From: Chelativorans sp. J32
GTDB taxonomy: Bacteria; Pseudomonadota; Alphaproteobacteria; Rhizobiales; Rhizobiaceae
Assembly: GCF_000518985.1 (NCBI RefSeq)
Contig: NZ_JAEQ01000007.1
Location: 62,001 to 126,000, forward strand
Direction of reading: 5' to 3'
DNA: 64,000 nt
A program made the translations under genes and the position numbers. Under the pieces are notes generated by a model. That model searched no databases and was not told the DNA's origin. It saw nothing but the letters and a program-made list of their open reading frames with translations. The stretch's first letter is position 1. Each line of letters opens with the position of its first letter. This document shows, piece by piece, positions 36,187-43,607 of the stretch.

Positions 36187-37203
36187 ATGGCCACGACAAC
36201 AACGACGACCGCTGTGGGCGAGCCGAAGCGGCGCGTCCTGCCGCCCGAGTTCAATGTCTTCATCGGCCTCCTTGTTATCGCGGGGATATTCGAACTGCTC
36301 GGCTGGTTCGTGCGCGGCGACAGCTTCCTGTTCAACCTGCAGCGCGTCAGCATCATCATCCTTCAGGTTTCGGTGATCGGAATCATTGCCGTCGGCATGA
36401 CGCAGGTGATCATCACTGGAGGTATCGATCTTTCGTCGGGCTCCGTGCTGGCCATGACGGCATTCATCGCCATGAGTTTCGCGCAGGTCTCCTCCAACGC
36501 CCGCGCGGTCTACCCCTCGCTCACCGACCTGCCGGTCATCGTTCCAGTCGCCATTGGTCTCGGAGTCGGTCTTTTGGCCGGACTGATCAATGGGGTTTTG
36601 ATCGCCTACACCAAGATACCTCCCTTCATCGCCACACTCGGCATGATGGTGACGGCGCGCGGCGTGGCGAATTGGTACACACGCGGGCAGCCGGTTTCTT
36701 TTCCGACCGAGAGCTATGCCTCGATCGGGCAGGGCATGATGCCGGTGATCATTTTCGCCATCGTGGCGGTGCTCTTTCACATCCTGCTCAAATATACGCT
36801 TTATGGCCGGCGCACTTATGCGGTCGGCTCCAACGAGCAGGCTGCACGCGTGTCCGGCATCAATGTCGAGCGGCATCTGATGCTGGTCTATGCAATTGCC
36901 GGCGGCCTTTCTGCGCTCGCAGGCATCGTGCTCTCGGCGCGCGGGCAGACCGCCCAGGGCGGCATGGGCTTGATGTACGAACTACAGGCGATCGCCATGA
37001 CCGTGATCGGCGGCACCTCCCTCACGGGCGGCCGTGGATCGATCATCGGCACCACGCTCGGCATGATCATCTTCGGCGTGATCACCTCCGGTTTCACCTT
37101 CATCCGGGTGAGCGCCTATTACCAGGAGATCATCATGGGCATCATCATTGTCGGCGCCGTGGTGCTCGACGTCTACCGCCAGCGCCTGCGCGGCCGGATC
37201 TAG
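36187..37203 (+). CDS. Sugar ABC transporter permease
   Basis: A 338-residue inner-membrane permease of the RbsC/BPD_transp_2 family with about nine to ten hydrophobic helices. Typical stretches are VGMTQVIITGGIDLSSGSVLAM, here read over two helices, and IPPFIATLGMMVTARGVANWYTRG. The cytoplasmic coupling region is YAVGSNEQAARVSGINVERHLMLVY. GGGAGG precedes ATG 36187. It follows the binding-protein gene and precedes the ATPase by 9 bases, the B-C-A order of the rhizobial FrcBCA fructose importer rather than the enteric RbsACB order. Confidence 0.92.
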   Translation: MATTTTTTAVGEPKRRVLPPEFNVFIGLLVIAGIFELLGWFVRGDSFLFNLQRVSIIILQVSVIGIIAVGMTQVIITGGIDLSSGSVLAMTAFIAMSFAQVSSNARAVYPSLTDLPVIVPVAIGLGVGLLAGLINGVLIAYTKIPPFIATLGMMVTARGVANWYTRGQPVSFPTESYASIGQGMMPVIIFAIVAVLFHILLKYTLYGRRTYAVGSNEQAARVSGINVERHLMLVYAIAGGLSALAGIVLSARGQTAQGGMGLMYELQAIAMTVIGGTSLTGGRGSIIGTTLGMIIFGVITSGFTFIRVSAYYQEIIMGIIIVGAVVLDVYRQRLRGRI

Positions 37204-37212
37204 GAGGCGAAG

Positions 37213-37989
37213 ATGGACGGAAAGATCATCCTGCGCACGGAAGCCCTGACGAAACACTATGGCGGCGTGCGCGCGCTGGAGGAGGCCAATTTTGAGCTGC
37301 GCGAAGGCGAGCATGTCGCCGTGGTCGGCGATAACGGCGCTGGCAAATCCACCTTCGTGCGCCAGATCACGGGGGTGGAGCAGCCCACAAGCGGCACGAT
37401 TTTCTTCGATGGGCAGGAGGTGCATTTCAAGAGCCCGATCGAGGCGCGGGATGCCGGCATTGAGACCGTGTTCCAGAACCTGGCGCTTGCGGACGATCTG
37501 GATGTGCCCGCTAATCTCTTTCTCGGCCGCGAAGAGATCTATTTCAATCTCGGCCCTTTCAGCTTTTTGAACGAACGCAAGATGATGGAGCGCACGGAGG
37601 AGGCGCTGCGGGCGACGGGGGTGAAGATCCCGGACCTCAGAAACAAAATCCGCAACATGTCGGGCGGACAGCGGCAATGCGTGGCGATCTCCCGATCGGC
37701 AAGCTTCGCGTCGAAGCTGATTATCATGGACGAGCCTACGGCAGCGCTCGGCGTGCAGGAGACAGCGCAGGTGGAGAACATCATCCGGGGCCTCAAGAGA
37801 CGCGGAGTGCCCCTGATCCTCGTCAGCCACAATCTGCGGCAGGTTTTCGATCTGGTGGACCGCATCTGGATCTTCCGCCGCGGCCGTATCGTCGGCGCGG
37901 TGGATAGGAACAAGACGGACGGTAACGAGATCGTCTCCCTGATTACGGGCGTCAAGACAGGCGTGGGGGAGGAGGCAGCCTTCATCTGA
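37213..37989 (+). CDS. Sugar ABC transporter ATP-binding protein, single-domain
   Basis: A 258-residue ATPase that powers the importer. Walker A is GDNGAGKST, the Q-loop lies in ETVFQNLAL, the signature is MSGGQRQ, Walker B IIMDEPTAAL and the switch histidine VSHN. Most ribose-class importers use a fused double ATPase of about 500 residues. This one has a single cassette, as in FrcA-type systems, and would act as a homodimer. AGGAGG precedes ATG 37213. The following iolG is 56 bases away on the same strand. Confidence 0.93.
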   Translation: MDGKIILRTEALTKHYGGVRALEEANFELREGEHVAVVGDNGAGKSTFVRQITGVEQPTSGTIFFDGQEVHFKSPIEARDAGIETVFQNLALADDLDVPANLFLGREEIYFNLGPFSFLNERKMMERTEEALRATGVKIPDLRNKIRNMSGGQRQCVAISRSASFASKLIIMDEPTAALGVQETAQVENIIRGLKRRGVPLILVSHNLRQVFDLVDRIWIFRRGRIVGAVDRNKTDGNEIVSLITGVKTGVGEEAAFI

Positions 37990-38045
37990 GTTCGGCTCGA
38001 GACCGTATCACTCCATTTGCATCATGTTTCTCAGCGAGGAATTCC

Positions 38046-39050
38046 ATGACAGTTAAATTCGGTCTGCTTGGCGCGGGTCGTATAGGCAAGGTTCACGCCA
38101 AGGCGATCACCTCAAACCCGGATGCAAGGCTCGTGGCCGTAGCGGATGCCGTGCAATCGGCAGCCGAGGACATAGCCGCCAGATATGGCTGCGAGGTCCG
38201 CACGATCGACGAGATCGAACGGGCGGTGGACATTGATGCGGTGGTGATCTGCACGCCGACCGACACCCATTCCGACTTGATCGAGCGCTTCGCGCGGGCC
38301 GGCAAGGCGATCTTCTGCGAGAAGCCGATCGACCTCGATCTGGGGCGCGTGAAAGCCTGCCTAAAGGTGGTGAAGGAAACCGGAGCCACCCTCATGGTGG
38401 GCTTCAATCGCCGTTTCGATCCGCATTTTGTAGCGGTGCGCGCGGCGATAGACGAGGGAAAGATCGGCAAAGTGGAGATGGTGCAGATCACCTCGCGCGA
38501 TCCGGGAGCGCCGCCCGTGAGCTATATACGCTCCTCCGGCGGGATCCTTCGGGACATGACGATTCACGATTTCGACATGGCCCGCTTTCTCCTCGGGGAG
38601 GAGCCAGATACGGTGTTTGCGACGGCTTCTGTGTTGGTCGATCCGGAGATTGGAGAGGCGGGAGACCATGACAGCGTCTCCGTTGTCCTGACGACCCCTT
38701 CCGGAAAGCATTGCTCGATCTCCAACTCGCGCCGGGCGACTTACGGCTATGATCAGCGCATTGAGGTGCACGGCTCCAAGGGCGCCGTTGCGGCTGAAAA
38801 CCAGCGGCCGGTCTCGATCGAAATCGCGACCAGTGCCGGTTACACCAGGCCGCCGCTCCACGATTTCTTCATGACGCGCTACACGGAGGCCTATGCGGCG
38901 GAGATCGCCGCCTTCATTGCCGCGCTCGCGGGCGGCAAACCCGCTTCACCTTCCGGGGAGGACGGACTGCGTGCGCTGGCGCTCGCCGAGGCGGCCTATC
39001 TCTCGCTGCGAGAGGGGCGAGCCGTGAAGGTGGCGGAAGTCCTGGGCTGA
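38046..39050 (+). CDS. iolG: Myo-inositol 2-dehydrogenase
   Basis: Oxidises myo-inositol to scyllo-inosose with NAD+, the first step of inositol breakdown. The 334-residue Gfo/Idh/MocA protein has GLLGAGRIGKVHAKAI, then CTPTDTHSDLIERFARAG and the catalytic lysine in IFCEKPIDLDL. MVGFNRRFDPHFVAVR, RDMTIHDFDMARFLLGEEP and RRATYGYDQRIEVHGSKGAV follow, matching rhizobial IolG closely. GAGGAATTCC precedes ATG 38046. It is most likely part of the importer transcript, so uptake and first oxidation are expressed together. A hairpin at 39091-39115 follows. Confidence 0.96.
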   Translation: MTVKFGLLGAGRIGKVHAKAITSNPDARLVAVADAVQSAAEDIAARYGCEVRTIDEIERAVDIDAVVICTPTDTHSDLIERFARAGKAIFCEKPIDLDLGRVKACLKVVKETGATLMVGFNRRFDPHFVAVRAAIDEGKIGKVEMVQITSRDPGAPPVSYIRSSGGILRDMTIHDFDMARFLLGEEPDTVFATASVLVDPEIGEAGDHDSVSVVLTTPSGKHCSISNSRRATYGYDQRIEVHGSKGAVAAENQRPVSIEIATSAGYTRPPLHDFFMTRYTEAYAAEIAAFIAALAGGKPASPSGEDGLRALALAEAAYLSLREGRAVKVAEVLG

Positions 39051-39090
39051 CATTCTCAGCCGGGTTCCAGACAACATCTTGTTGGTTTTC

Positions 39091-39115
39091 GGGGTGGTCG
39101 GGTGGTGACCACCCC
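39091..39115 (+). terminator. Hairpin after iolG
   Basis: GGGGTGGTC (39091-39099) and GACCACCCC (39107-39115) form a perfect 9-bp stem with a 7-base loop, 41 bases after the iolG stop. No U-run follows. Confidence 0.6.
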
Positions 39116-39210
39116 TAAAGCGCTGAACCTTTTTCCTCTCCGAAGGTTAGAAGATGGAGGCCGCCTACCGGACGCGGCGGCAATGTTCTTTTGAAGAGTA
39201 GGAGAGATCC

Positions 39211-39471
39211 ATGAGGAAGCTTATCACTGCGATTGGCGCCGCGACACTGCTTGCTGTTTCCGCTCTGCCCGGTCTGGCAGAGGAGGTCACCGGTGTCGTT
39301 CAGGACATCAACGAACGCGGCAATACACTCAAGCTGCAGGATGGGAGCGAGTATGTCCTGCCCGAGACGTTCAGCCCCGATACCGTGAAGATCGGCGACA
39401 CGGTTGTTATCACCTACGACCAGGGTGAAGGCGGCCAGAAGGTCGCGACGGAAGTCAAAGCTCAACGTTGA
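39211..39471 (+). CDS. DUF1344 small secreted protein
   Basis: An 86-residue protein with a Sec signal peptide (RKLITAIGAATLLAVSALPGLA, shown only up to the cleavage region) and a small beta-rich mature domain. The mature domain reads EEVTGVVQDINERGNTLKLQ, then YVLPETFSPDTVKIGDTVVITYDQGEGG. This is the DUF1344 pattern, common in rhizobia, periplasmic and without assigned function. GTAGGAGAG precedes ATG 39211. It is bounded by hairpins on both sides and is probably its own transcript, unrelated to inositol. Confidence 0.85.
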   Translation: MRKLITAIGAATLLAVSALPGLAEEVTGVVQDINERGNTLKLQDGSEYVLPETFSPDTVKIGDTVVITYDQGEGGQKVATEVKAQR

Positions 39472-39479
39472 TTCGCAAC

Positions 39480-39519
39480 GCTCCATGCGGATCGGTCATC
39501 GCCCGATCCGCTGCGGAGC
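39480..39519. terminator. Bidirectional terminator-like hairpin
   Basis: Inner stem CGGATCGG (39488-39495) with CCGATCCG (39503-39510), outer arms GCTCC (39480-39484) and GGAGC (39515-39519). It lies between the converging DUF1344 and dehydrogenase genes. Confidence 0.6.
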
Positions 39520-39524
39520 ATTGG

Positions 39525-40646
39525 TCAAGCCAACTCCACCCTCCGCCGCTCCCGTGCCGAAAGTGCCATGGCGTGGATGACCTTCTCGAATTCGAGCGCC
39601 TCGGAAAAATCGGGTGAGGATTTCTCGCCGCCACCGACCCAACGTAGGAAGGCTCCGGTTTCGATCACTTTGAGATCATTGAAGCCGAGTTGGTGGCCGG
39701 GCGCAGGGCAGAACGAGCCGTAGGGCGGGTGTGCCGGGCTGGTCAGGATAGTCTTGAAACCCTGGGCCGCCGGATTGCCGTCATTCTGATAGATCTGCAA
39801 TTCGTTCATGCGCTCTTGGTCGAAGACGAGCGTGCCTTTTGTGCCGTGAACCTCCCATCCCAGCCTGTTCTTGCGGCCCCAAGCAGTGCGTGAGGTGGAG
39901 ATGGAGCCATGGGCACCGTTCCTGAATTGCAGGAGTGCGCTCGCGACATCTTCGTTTTCCACGGCTTTGCGCTCGCTGCTGCCGGGGAGGGCGCGGGTCT
40001 TGTGCACCGTCTGCATGTCGGCGACGAGGCTTTCGATTGGGCCGATCAAGCCGTAGGCCATGGAGACCAGATGGCAACCGAGATCGCCAAGCGCACCTAA
40101 CCCCGCTTCTTCCGGACGCGCTCGCCAGGTCCAGGGTGCGTCCGGATCAGCCTGGTAATCCTCGTCCACCCAACCGCGGAAATGAATCGGCCGTCCGATG
40201 GCGCCGTCACGCACCAGCCTGCAGGCATGCTGGAAGGCAGGGTTCTTGATGTAGTTGTAGCCGACCATGGTCTTCACGCCGGCCTTTGCGGCAGCGGCGG
40301 CCATCTCTTCGGCATCGGCCAGCGTGAGCCCCATAGGCTTCTCACAATGGACGTGCTTGCCGGCAGCGATGGCGGCCAACGCCATCTCGCGATGCATCCT
40401 GTTCGGCGTTGTGATCGAAACGATGTCCACGCGCGGGTCGGACATGAGCTGCCGCCAGTCGTCAGTCGCGCGGGCAAAGCCGAACTGCTCGGCCATGGCT
40501 CGCGCCTTGTCGCCGGGAACGTCGCAAAGAAGCTCCAGCCGCGCTTCGGGCACGTCCCCGAACACGGGTCTGGCAGCCCGATAGGCCAGCGCATGCGCTT
40601 TACCCATAAAGCCGGTGCCGATGAGTCCAATCCCGACCCCTGGCAT
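39525..40646 (-). CDS. Gfo/Idh/MocA family dehydrogenase of the inositol locus
   Basis: A 373-residue NAD(P)-dependent dehydrogenase: GIGLIGTGFMGKAHALAYR, then TTPNRMHREMALAAIAAGKH and VHCEKPMGLTLADAEEMA. MVGYNYIKNPAFQHACRLV and GLGALGDLGCHLVSMAYGLIG follow. The layout resembles levoglucosan/glycoside dehydrogenases of the family (FMGKAHSLAY, WRAR...GALGDLG), but the position suggests a second inositol enzyme, for example for scyllo-inositol. AAGGAGGAG precedes ATG 40646. It is divergent from iolR across 89 bases that contain a perfect IolR-type palindrome, so both are likely under IolR control. Confidence 0.88.
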   Translation of the reverse strand: MPGVGIGLIGTGFMGKAHALAYRAARPVFGDVPEARLELLCDVPGDKARAMAEQFGFARATDDWRQLMSDPRVDIVSITTPNRMHREMALAAIAAGKHVHCEKPMGLTLADAEEMAAAAAKAGVKTMVGYNYIKNPAFQHACRLVRDGAIGRPIHFRGWVDEDYQADPDAPWTWRARPEEAGLGALGDLGCHLVSMAYGLIGPIESLVADMQTVHKTRALPGSSERKAVENEDVASALLQFRNGAHGSISTSRTAWGRKNRLGWEVHGTKGTLVFDQERMNELQIYQNDGNPAAQGFKTILTSPAHPPYGSFCPAPGHQLGFNDLKVIETGAFLRWVGGGEKSSPDFSEALEFEKVIHAMALSARERRRVELA

Positions 40647-40672
40647 GCTACTCCTCCTTGCCGCCGCCGAAG

Positions 40673-40688
40673 TGGAATTTTTATTCCA
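40673..40688. promoter_or_regulatory. Perfect IolR-type operator in the iolR/dehydrogenase divergent region
   Basis: TGGAATTTTTATTCCA contains GGAA-N6-TTCC at 40674-40687 with every fixed base present. This is the palindrome reported for the RpiR-type IolR of Sinorhizobium meliloti. It stands 48 bases before the iolR start and 27 before the dehydrogenase start. Confidence 0.75.
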
Positions 40689-40735
40689 AAACGGTTAGGA
40701 TTGGGATGGTTGTTTTGTCAATATGCGAGGGATGC

Positions 40736-41572
40736 ATGGACGCGGTTTCCGCACCGGCCAATATTGAGGAATTGCTCGATCGTGTTCACCAGGTTTCGGG
40801 CAATCTGCCCAAACGGCTGAAGCAGTGTGCCGATTATCTGGTCACGAATCCGGATCGGGTGGCGGTCTCGACGGTCGCGGAGATGGCGGACGGGGCGGGA
40901 GTGCAGCCGTCGGCCTTTATGCGCTTTTGCCAGGTGCTGGGTTTTTCCGGGTATTCGCAAATGCAGCGCCTCTTTCGCGAAACCTACACCCAAAGCTGGC
41001 CTGACTATTCGACACGGCTCCAGAAGCTGCGTGCGACGGGCGCCGGAAGCCCCTCGGCTCTTCTGGCGGAATTCATCGAGGCGGGCCGCCTCTCCTTGGA
41101 AAACCTCGCAAAAACGATCGACCCCCGCACGCTCGATACGGCGATCAAGACCCTTTCAGAGGCCAACATGGTGCATATCGTTGGAATGCGTCGCGCCTTT
41201 TCCGTCGCCTCCTATCTCGCTTACGCGTTCGAGAAGATGAATGTGCCGACCATGCTGCACGATAGTGTCGGCAAGCTCGACAGCCGTCATGCAATCCGCC
41301 CGGGCGATGCCGTGATCGCCATCACCTTCGCGCCCTATACGCACGAAACTGTCGAACTGGCGGAGGCAGGCCGTCGGGCGGGTGCACATGTCGTGGCGAT
41401 CACGGATTCGCCAGCCAGTCCATTGCGACCGGTGACACCGCTCCTCCTGACGGTCCAGGAAGCGGATTTCGGAGATTTCCGCTCTCTTTCCGCTACTCTC
41501 TCTCTCGCAGTGGCGTTGGTGGTAGCAGTGGGGGCGGCAGGCGGCACGGGAGTAAATGGAATTTCTGATTGA
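40736..41572 (+). CDS. iolR: RpiR/MurR-family regulator of inositol catabolism
   Basis: A 278-residue transcription repressor. Residues 8-85 form the RpiR winged helix-turn-helix (LPKRLKQCADYLVTNPDRVA, then MADGAGVQPSAFMRFCQVLGF). Residues 115-260 form a SIS sugar-binding domain (VHIVGMRRAFSVASYLAYAF, VIAITFAPYTHETVELAEAG). In Sinorhizobium IolR represses iol genes and is released by an inositol-derived metabolite; the same is inferred here. I use ATG 40736, preceded by GAGGGATG. Longer in-frame starts would place the operator inside the coding sequence. The last codons overlap the -35 region of the iolC promoter. Confidence 0.9.
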   Translation: MDAVSAPANIEELLDRVHQVSGNLPKRLKQCADYLVTNPDRVAVSTVAEMADGAGVQPSAFMRFCQVLGFSGYSQMQRLFRETYTQSWPDYSTRLQKLRATGAGSPSALLAEFIEAGRLSLENLAKTIDPRTLDTAIKTLSEANMVHIVGMRRAFSVASYLAYAFEKMNVPTMLHDSVGKLDSRHAIRPGDAVIAITFAPYTHETVELAEAGRRAGAHVVAITDSPASPLRPVTPLLLTVQEADFGDFRSLSATLSLAVALVVAVGAAGGTGVNGISD

Positions 41573-41597
41573 TATTCTGGATAATATAGAACATATT
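41569..41597 (+). promoter_or_regulatory. iolC promoter
   Basis: TTGATA (41569-41574), 17-base spacer, CATATT (41592-41597). The -35 overlaps the iolR stop codon and the -10 lies inside the operator at 41588-41601. Distance to the iolC start is about 90 bases. Confidence 0.55.
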
Positions 41598-41601
41598 TTC
41601 C
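41588..41601. promoter_or_regulatory. IolR-type operator over the iolC -10 box
   Basis: AGAACATATTTTCC matches GGAA-N6-TTCC at seven of eight positions and has the flanking T and A of the other sites. Covering the -10 fits simple repression. Confidence 0.6.
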
Positions 41602-41687
41602 ATTTCTTGAACCAAGTAGGTCAACAGTGGTAGACCGCTGGATGAGCGTTTCGGAGCCGGCAACCGGCCAACCAGGGAGGAGGGGAC

Positions 41688-43607
41688 GTGGCAAAGAGGC
41701 TGGATGTCATCACCATCGGCCGCTCCTCGGTTGATCTTTATGGTGCGCAGGTGGGCGGTCGGCTGGAGGACATGGCCTCCTTCAACAAATATATCGGTGG
41801 CTCGCCGACGAATATAGCGGCGGGCGCTGCGCGGCTGGGGCTGAAATCGGCGCTGATCACGCGCGTGGGCGACGAGCATATGGGCCGCTTCATCCGCGAG
41901 GAGTTGCAGCGCGAGGGGGTGGATGTGCGGGGGGTGAAGACCGACCCCGAACGGCTCACCGCGCTGGTCCTCCTTGGTATCCGCGACCAGAACCAGTTTC
42001 CGCTCATATTCTATCGCGAGAACTGCGCCGATATGGCGCTCTGCGAGGAAGACATCGACCCAGCCTTCATCGCCGAGGCGAGGTGCGTCTGCGCGACAGG
42101 CACCCATCTGTCCCATCCGCGCACCGAGGCTGCCGTCCTGAAGGCGTTGAGGCTTGCGCGCGAGAATAGCGGGCTAACGGCGCTCGACATCGATTACCGG
42201 CCCAATCTCTGGGGGCTCGCAGGCCATGGCGCCGGCGAAAGCCGCTTCATCGAATCCGAGCGTGTGACGGCCAAGCTGCAGAAGACGCTGCCGCTCTTCG
42301 ATCTGATCGTCGGCACGGAGGAGGAATTCCACATTGCCGGCGGCTCGACGAACACGATCGAAGCGCTGCGCACCGTGAGGAAGCTGACCAATGCGGTGCT
42401 TGTCTGCAAGCGCGGTCCAATGGGCGCCACCGCCTTCACGGGCGAAATCCCCGACACGCTCGACCAAGGCCAAATAGGCGAGCATTTCCCGATCGAGGTC
42501 TTCAACGTGCTGGGCGCAGGCGACGGCTTTATGGCCGGCCTGCTCAAAGGCTGGCTTTCCGGCGAAGACTGGCCGACCACGCTGAAATACGCGAATGCCT
42601 GCGGCGCCTTTGCGGTTTCGCGGCATGGCTGCACGCCGGCCTATCCTTCATGGGAAGAGCTGCAATATTTCTTTCGCACCGGGATCAGAAACCGTGCCCT
42701 GCGCAAGGACACGGCGCTTGAGCAGGTGCACTGGTCGACCAATCGCAACGGGTATTGGCCGGAACTGCGCGTCTTCGCTTTCGACCATCGCAAGCAGCTG
42801 GAGGAAATGGCGGATGCCGCGGGCGCGCCGCATGAGCGCATCGAGGGGTTCAAGGTGCTCTGCCTGGAGGCGGCCCTCGAGGTGGCGGCCGGCCAGCACG
42901 GCTACGGTATCCTCTGTGACAGCCGGTTCGGTCGGGAAGCGCTGTTCCGCGCTGCAGGCACCGACCTTTGGGTCGGCCGCCCGGTGGAGTGGCCGGGCTC
43001 GCGCCCGCTGAAGCTGGAGCCCGACCTGGGGCCGGACTTCGGCGGCCTTGTCGAATGGCCTCTGGAGCACGTGGTGAAGGTGCTCTGCTTCTATCACCCG
43101 GACGACGATCACGAAATAAAGGCCGAACAGGAAGATGTGGTGCGTCGCCTTTTTGCCGCCGCACGCCGCAACCGGTTGGAAATGCTTCTTGAGATCATCC
43201 CGTCCAAGGTGCGGCCGACCGACGACCAGACCGCTGCCGCCGTTATCGAGCGGTTCTACGAGATTGGCGTTTTTCCCGATTGGTGGAAGCTGGAGCCGAT
43301 GACATCGACGGAAGCCTGGTCCAACGCCTGTGAGGCCGTCAGGCGCCACGATGCCCACGCCCGCGGCATTGTCGTGCTGGGGCTCGATGCTCCGGCGGAA
43401 GAGTTGGAAGAGAGTTTCCGCATTGCCGCCGGCTTCGATCTGGTGAAGGGTTTTGCCGTAGGCCGCACGATCTTTTCTGACGCGGCGCGGCGCTGGCTGA
43501 GAGGCGAGATGAGCGACCAGGAAGCAGTCGCCGCAATGGCGAAGAACTATCGCAGCCTGTGCGAGATTTGGGACCGCTCGCGGGCGAGGAGAGGGAGGGC
43601 TCCATGA
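41688..43607 (+). CDS. iolC: 5-dehydro-2-deoxygluconokinase fused to DUF2090 aldolase-like domain
   Basis: Phosphorylates 5-dehydro-2-deoxygluconate in inositol catabolism. Residues 1-325 are a PfkB kinase: IGRSSVDLYGAQVGG, GGSPTNIAAGAARLG and the ATP/anion-hole motif NVLGAGDGFMAG. Residues 335-639 are a DUF2090 domain (YWPELRVFAFDHRKQLEEMA, then WWKLEPMTS). This domain has a class I aldolase-like fold and probably performs the next step (IolJ), cleaving the phosphorylated product to dihydroxyacetone phosphate and malonic semialdehyde. The start is GTG 41688 behind GGGAGGAGG. Stop and iolD start overlap by 4 bases. The fusion is the usual form in rhizobia, about twice the length of Bacillus IolC. 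Confidence 0.95.
   Translation: MAKRLDVITIGRSSVDLYGAQVGGRLEDMASFNKYIGGSPTNIAAGAARLGLKSALITRVGDEHMGRFIREELQREGVDVRGVKTDPERLTALVLLGIRDQNQFPLIFYRENCADMALCEEDIDPAFIAEARCVCATGTHLSHPRTEAAVLKALRLARENSGLTALDIDYRPNLWGLAGHGAGESRFIESERVTAKLQKTLPLFDLIVGTEEEFHIAGGSTNTIEALRTVRKLTNAVLVCKRGPMGATAFTGEIPDTLDQGQIGEHFPIEVFNVLGAGDGFMAGLLKGWLSGEDWPTTLKYANACGAFAVSRHGCTPAYPSWEELQYFFRTGIRNRALRKDTALEQVHWSTNRNGYWPELRVFAFDHRKQLEEMADAAGAPHERIEGFKVLCLEAALEVAAGQHGYGILCDSRFGREALFRAAGTDLWVGRPVEWPGSRPLKLEPDLGPDFGGLVEWPLEHVVKVLCFYHPDDDHEIKAEQEDVVRRLFAAARRNRLEMLLEIIPSKVRPTDDQTAAAVIERFYEIGVFPDWWKLEPMTSTEAWSNACEAVRRHDAHARGIVVLGLDAPAEELEESFRIAAGFDLVKGFAVGRTIFSDAARRWLRGEMSDQEAVAAMAKNYRSLCEIWDRSRARRGRAP

Noticed and set aside
36126-37295. 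389-codon open frame on the + strand
   Set aside because: A second frame of the permease and ATPase genes; His/Arg-rich, low complexity, no motif.
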